Shown here piece after piece: positions 19,097-21,760 of a stretch of DNA of 21,760 bases (the first letter of the stretch is position 1; each line of letters opens with the position of its first letter). Under the pieces are notes generated by a model. It was not told where the DNA came from, ran no database searches, and saw only the letters and a list, made by a program, of their open reading frames with translations. The position numbers and the translations under genes were made by a program. This DNA is from a virus, in the IMG/VR virus record IMGVR_UViG_3300033153_002770, positions 1 to 21,760 of that record; one strand, 5' to 3'.

Positions 19097-21619
19097 ATGG
19101 CAGAAGCAAAACGAGATAACAATTATATTACAACACTGCTAGCTGTTTCAAACGCAGATGGAACAACTCCAGTCACGCTATACGCTGATCCTGTAACTCA
19201 CAGGCTATTAGTGGATACAAGCGCAGGTGGTGGTGGGGCAAACACAGCATTGAATAACTTATCAGGCGTAGCAATAAACACTTCGCTTATTTCAGATACC
19301 GCACTAACAGATGATCTAGGAAGCGAAGCATTACCTTGGAGAAAATTATACATAGGATCAGACATTTCATTTGAAGGAGCAACAGATGATGCACACCAAA
19401 CCACACTATCAGTAACAGACCCAACAGCAGATAATACGATTACAATACCAGACACAACAGATACTCTGGTATGTAAAGCTACTACAGATACACTGACAAA
19501 TAAAACAATAGATGCTGATGGTACAGGTAACTCAATTTCAAATATAGGATTCCCAGAAATAGATACAGACATGAATGACTTCTTACAGTTAGGGAATGGG
19601 ACAGCTTTAGACAGTCCAGTGGTAACAATTACAGAATCAGGCGGAACTGTATCGCTTGAATTAGAAAAAAGTGGAACTGGAGATATAAGGATATTATTTT
19701 CAGATGGAGTTTACACATTAGATTGTACTTCTCCAATTTGTTCAGTGGCACTTTCAGCAGGAAGTGATGTAAATCCTACACTTAATTATGTTTATATACT
19801 TCAAAGTAATAAAACCTTAACAGCCAATACTGAATGGCCTGGAACAGAACATGCACCAGTAGCAACAGTATTAGTACAAAGTGCAGCTTCAGTAGCAACA
19901 GATGGAGCTTACAAAGTACATGCTTGGACAGATCATTCAAAAGGAACTGATGCACAAGGACATCTAGCTCATCTAAATCATTGGATAAGACATCAAGATG
20001 CTACTTGGTTAACAGGGATGGCGACTACTCCAACAGGTGGAGCCGCAACTTATGATGTAGCAGTTTCTGCAGGAACAGGATTACAATTACATCATCATAC
20101 TACACCAGCATTTGATACAGCAGGAGCAGGGTCAGATGTATACATGGTAAATGATTATACAACTAAATATAAAAAAGTAGGAACACTAACAGCTGAACTA
20201 ACAGATGCAGCAGATGTATCAATGTCAGGCAGATGGTATACATTAGTTTTCTGGGTAGTGATTAACGAAGTTTTAGGAGATTGTAAACTTATGTGTAACT
20301 TACCAATAGGTAGTTACAATAATAATACAGGAGACAAAGCACTAAACGACGACGATGGTTTTAATGTATATGATATACCAGCAGATTTTAAAGGAACTGG
20401 TGTACTTGTTTCGGAGGTAATAGTTTCAGAATCAGGAGGAACATTTACAGTACAACAAACAAATGATCTTCGTGGACAATTCCCTGGTCAACATGCTGGA
20501 GGAGGAGCAGTAGGTGGTAATGAATTTGTAGACAATGTATTTAGAATAGTAGATGATGGAGATGCTACCGCAGAATTAGCTTTCCAATGTTCCGGAATTA
20601 GCACAGGAACTACTAGAACTTTAACAGTGCCAGATGTAAGTGGAACAATTGCATTAAATCCAATGACAACAGGCGGTGATGTAGTTTATGGTGGAGCATC
20701 AGGAGTAGAAACAAGACTAGCAAACGGAACAGCAGGACAAGTACTTACATCAGGTGGAACTACAGTACCTCCAACATGGGAAAACGCAGGTGTAGGTGAC
20801 TTACTTGCAAACGGAACAGTACCATTAACAGCTAACTGGGATGTAGGAGCTTATACAATTACAGGTTTAACATTTGTATCAGATCAAGCTACAGGTACAG
20901 CACCATTCACAGTAGCCTCAACAACAGAAGTAGCAAACTTAAAAGCAGCAACAGTAGGTACAATTACAGGACTAGCTCCAGACACAGCGACAACACAAGC
21001 TACACAAGCAAGTATTACTACATGTGCAAACCTAACAACTGTAGGAGCATTAAATGCAGGATCAATCACATCAGGTTTCACATCAATAGATGTAGGAGCA
21101 GGAGCGATAACAACAACAGGTACAGCTTCACTAGGGGATATAACTCTAGGAGTTGATGGTACAATATCAGCTCTAACACTTACAGAGAAAGCAAGTATTG
21201 CACTAGACCCAGCAGGTGGAACAGATGGGGATTATTCAGGTATCACAGTAGCAGGAACAGGTGGAGCAACGATAGCTTTTGGTAATATGGTTTATTTAGC
21301 AGTAGCAGATAGTAGATGGGAACTAACAGATGCAAGTGCAGTAGGAACAGCAGGAACAGTAATGGTAGGATGTTTAGTCCTTGCAACTACAGACGGAGGT
21401 GCAGCAACAATCCTAACAAACGGAATAGTAAGAGCAGACAGTTTATTCCCCGGCTCACTAACAGTAGGCGCTCCAGTTTATTTGTCTGAAACAGGTGGAC
21501 TAATAACACAAACAGCACCAACAACAGCAGATGCGGTGGTTAGAGTAATAGGATTTGCAATAACAGCAGAAGAAATTTACTTTAATCCATCATCAGACCA
21601 TTTGACAGTCACAGGTTAG
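19097..21619 (+). CDS. Large fibre protein 2 (mosaic)
   Basis: The protein has 840 residues. It opens with the docking module (MAEAKRDNNYITTLLAVSN, DGTTPVTLYADPVTHRLLV). The mosaic then contains familiar phage fibre units: ISFEGATDDAHQTTLSVTDP, TTDTLTNKTIDADGTGNSIS, a central domain (about 200-460) with an unusual His-rich part (HLAHLNHWIRHQDATW, LQLHHHTTPAF), FRIVDDGDATAELAFQCSGI, MTTGGDVVYGGASGVETRL, and the linker TITGLAPDTATTQ (622-646). The C-terminal 150 residues end with PVYLSETGGLITQTAPTTAD and IYFNPSSDHLTVTG, a module I know from phage structural proteins. Probably the main host-contact fibre, assembled as a trimer. Confidence 0.82.
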   Translation: MAEAKRDNNYITTLLAVSNADGTTPVTLYADPVTHRLLVDTSAGGGGANTALNNLSGVAINTSLISDTALTDDLGSEALPWRKLYIGSDISFEGATDDAHQTTLSVTDPTADNTITIPDTTDTLVCKATTDTLTNKTIDADGTGNSISNIGFPEIDTDMNDFLQLGNGTALDSPVVTITESGGTVSLELEKSGTGDIRILFSDGVYTLDCTSPICSVALSAGSDVNPTLNYVYILQSNKTLTANTEWPGTEHAPVATVLVQSAASVATDGAYKVHAWTDHSKGTDAQGHLAHLNHWIRHQDATWLTGMATTPTGGAATYDVAVSAGTGLQLHHHTTPAFDTAGAGSDVYMVNDYTTKYKKVGTLTAELTDAADVSMSGRWYTLVFWVVINEVLGDCKLMCNLPIGSYNNNTGDKALNDDDGFNVYDIPADFKGTGVLVSEVIVSESGGTFTVQQTNDLRGQFPGQHAGGGAVGGNEFVDNVFRIVDDGDATAELAFQCSGISTGTTRTLTVPDVSGTIALNPMTTGGDVVYGGASGVETRLANGTAGQVLTSGGTTVPPTWENAGVGDLLANGTVPLTANWDVGAYTITGLTFVSDQATGTAPFTVASTTEVANLKAATVGTITGLAPDTATTQATQASITTCANLTTVGALNAGSITSGFTSIDVGAGAITTTGTASLGDITLGVDGTISALTLTEKASIALDPAGGTDGDYSGITVAGTGGATIAFGNMVYLAVADSRWELTDASAVGTAGTVMVGCLVLATTDGGAATILTNGIVRADSLFPGSLTVGAPVYLSETGGLITQTAPTTADAVVRVIGFAITAEEIYFNPSSDHLTVTG
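20960..21034 (+). repeat. Fibre linker repeat, copy 2
   Basis: This is the same 25 encoded residues as at 17070-17144, with synonymous differences. In both genes it sits just upstream of a variable distal part, as expected for a joint where fibre ends are exchanged. Confidence 0.8.
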
Positions 21620-21627
21620 AATATTAT

Positions 21628-21760
21628 ATGATTAGTCCAATAAAACAATGCAAAAACTGTGATAATTGGTTTAGTAAAAATTATCACAAATCAATGAAAG
21701 ACTGGAATGAAAGAACCAAATTTTGTTCTCGTGCTTGTATAAGAAAATTTTATGGCTCTA
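21628..21760 (+). CDS. Cysteine-rich protein, N-terminal part (runs off the right edge)
   Basis: A frame opens at ATG 21628, 8 bases after the fibre stop, and is open to the window end (44 codons). It reads MISPIKQCKNCDNWFSKNYH...KFCSRACIRKF. The two pairs CxxC and CxxxC form a probable zinc site like those at the start of HNH endonucleases and other phage zinc-finger proteins. An HNH homing endonuclease following a fibre gene would be common, but the diagnostic part lies beyond the window. Confidence 0.6.
   Translation, partial: MISPIKQCKNCDNWFSKNYHKSMKDWNERTKFCSRACIRKFYGS

Noticed and set aside
1-21760. Alternative genetic code with TGA read as Trp (prompted by the tRNA-Trp)
   Set aside because: groES, the methyltransferase, the large terminase and the 3685 gene all end at TGA at the expected length, and the tRNA anticodon is CCA.
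1-21760. CRISPR array, insertion sequence or integrase
   Set aside because: No regularly spaced direct repeats, no transposase or integrase motif, and no terminal inverted repeats with target duplication were seen.

Overview
The window is a contiguous piece of a tailed double-stranded DNA phage genome (Caudoviricetes), or possibly a prophage, although no integrase, attachment site or host gene is visible. Every gene I accept is on the + strand, they are tightly packed (many ATGA overlaps or gaps of 1-10 bases), and the order is the usual virion module: small and large terminase, portal, scaffold, major capsid, decoration-type proteins, fibre-type proteins. TGA, TAA and TAG all end genes, so a standard bacterial code fits. 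A near-perfect sigma70-type promoter (5398-5426) points to a bacterial host. Most starts have an A-rich upstream context without a Shine-Dalgarno sequence. The DNA is AT-rich by eye. I cannot name the host.

Layout. 1-1190: end of an acidic protein, two small unknown proteins (one with a membrane anchor), a GroES-type co-chaperonin and a small Cys/His protein. 1192-2733: a full GroEL-type chaperonin without the usual Gly-Met tail. 2734-3684: about 950 bases with almost no coding capacity, holding hairpins, a promoter-like block, a perfect 20-base palindrome, a structured RNA candidate (copy 1), another folded stretch and two tRNA genes (Trp-CCA and a CAU-anticodon tRNA). 3685-4175: two small genes. 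4176-4557: a second non-coding stretch that repeats the promoter-like block and the structured RNA (copy 2) just before a strong ribosome site and a 59-residue gene.

4754-9350: small terminase, an overlapping zinc-ribbon protein, a C5-cytosine methyltransferase behind its own promoter, and a large terminase split by a LAGLIDADG intein. A strong intrinsic terminator at 9387-9418 separates this from 9431-15000: portal, scaffold, major capsid protein, beta-helix protein and a decoration-type protein. 15083-21619: a small acidic protein, a long coiled coil and four fibre-region genes sharing an N-terminal module and linkers. A truncated cysteine-rich protein starts at the right edge.

How it works together (inference): the chaperonin pair probably helps fold capsid or other virion proteins. 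The terminase pair packages DNA through the portal into a shell built by scaffold and capsid protein. The methyltransferase protects or marks the phage DNA. The fibre genes supply the host-contact apparatus. The least explained and most interesting content is the duplicated non-coding cassette (2.88-3.34 kb and 4.27-4.54 kb). Its RNA part has 58 identical bases, a predicted multi-branch fold and a pseudoknot supported by compensatory changes between the two copies.
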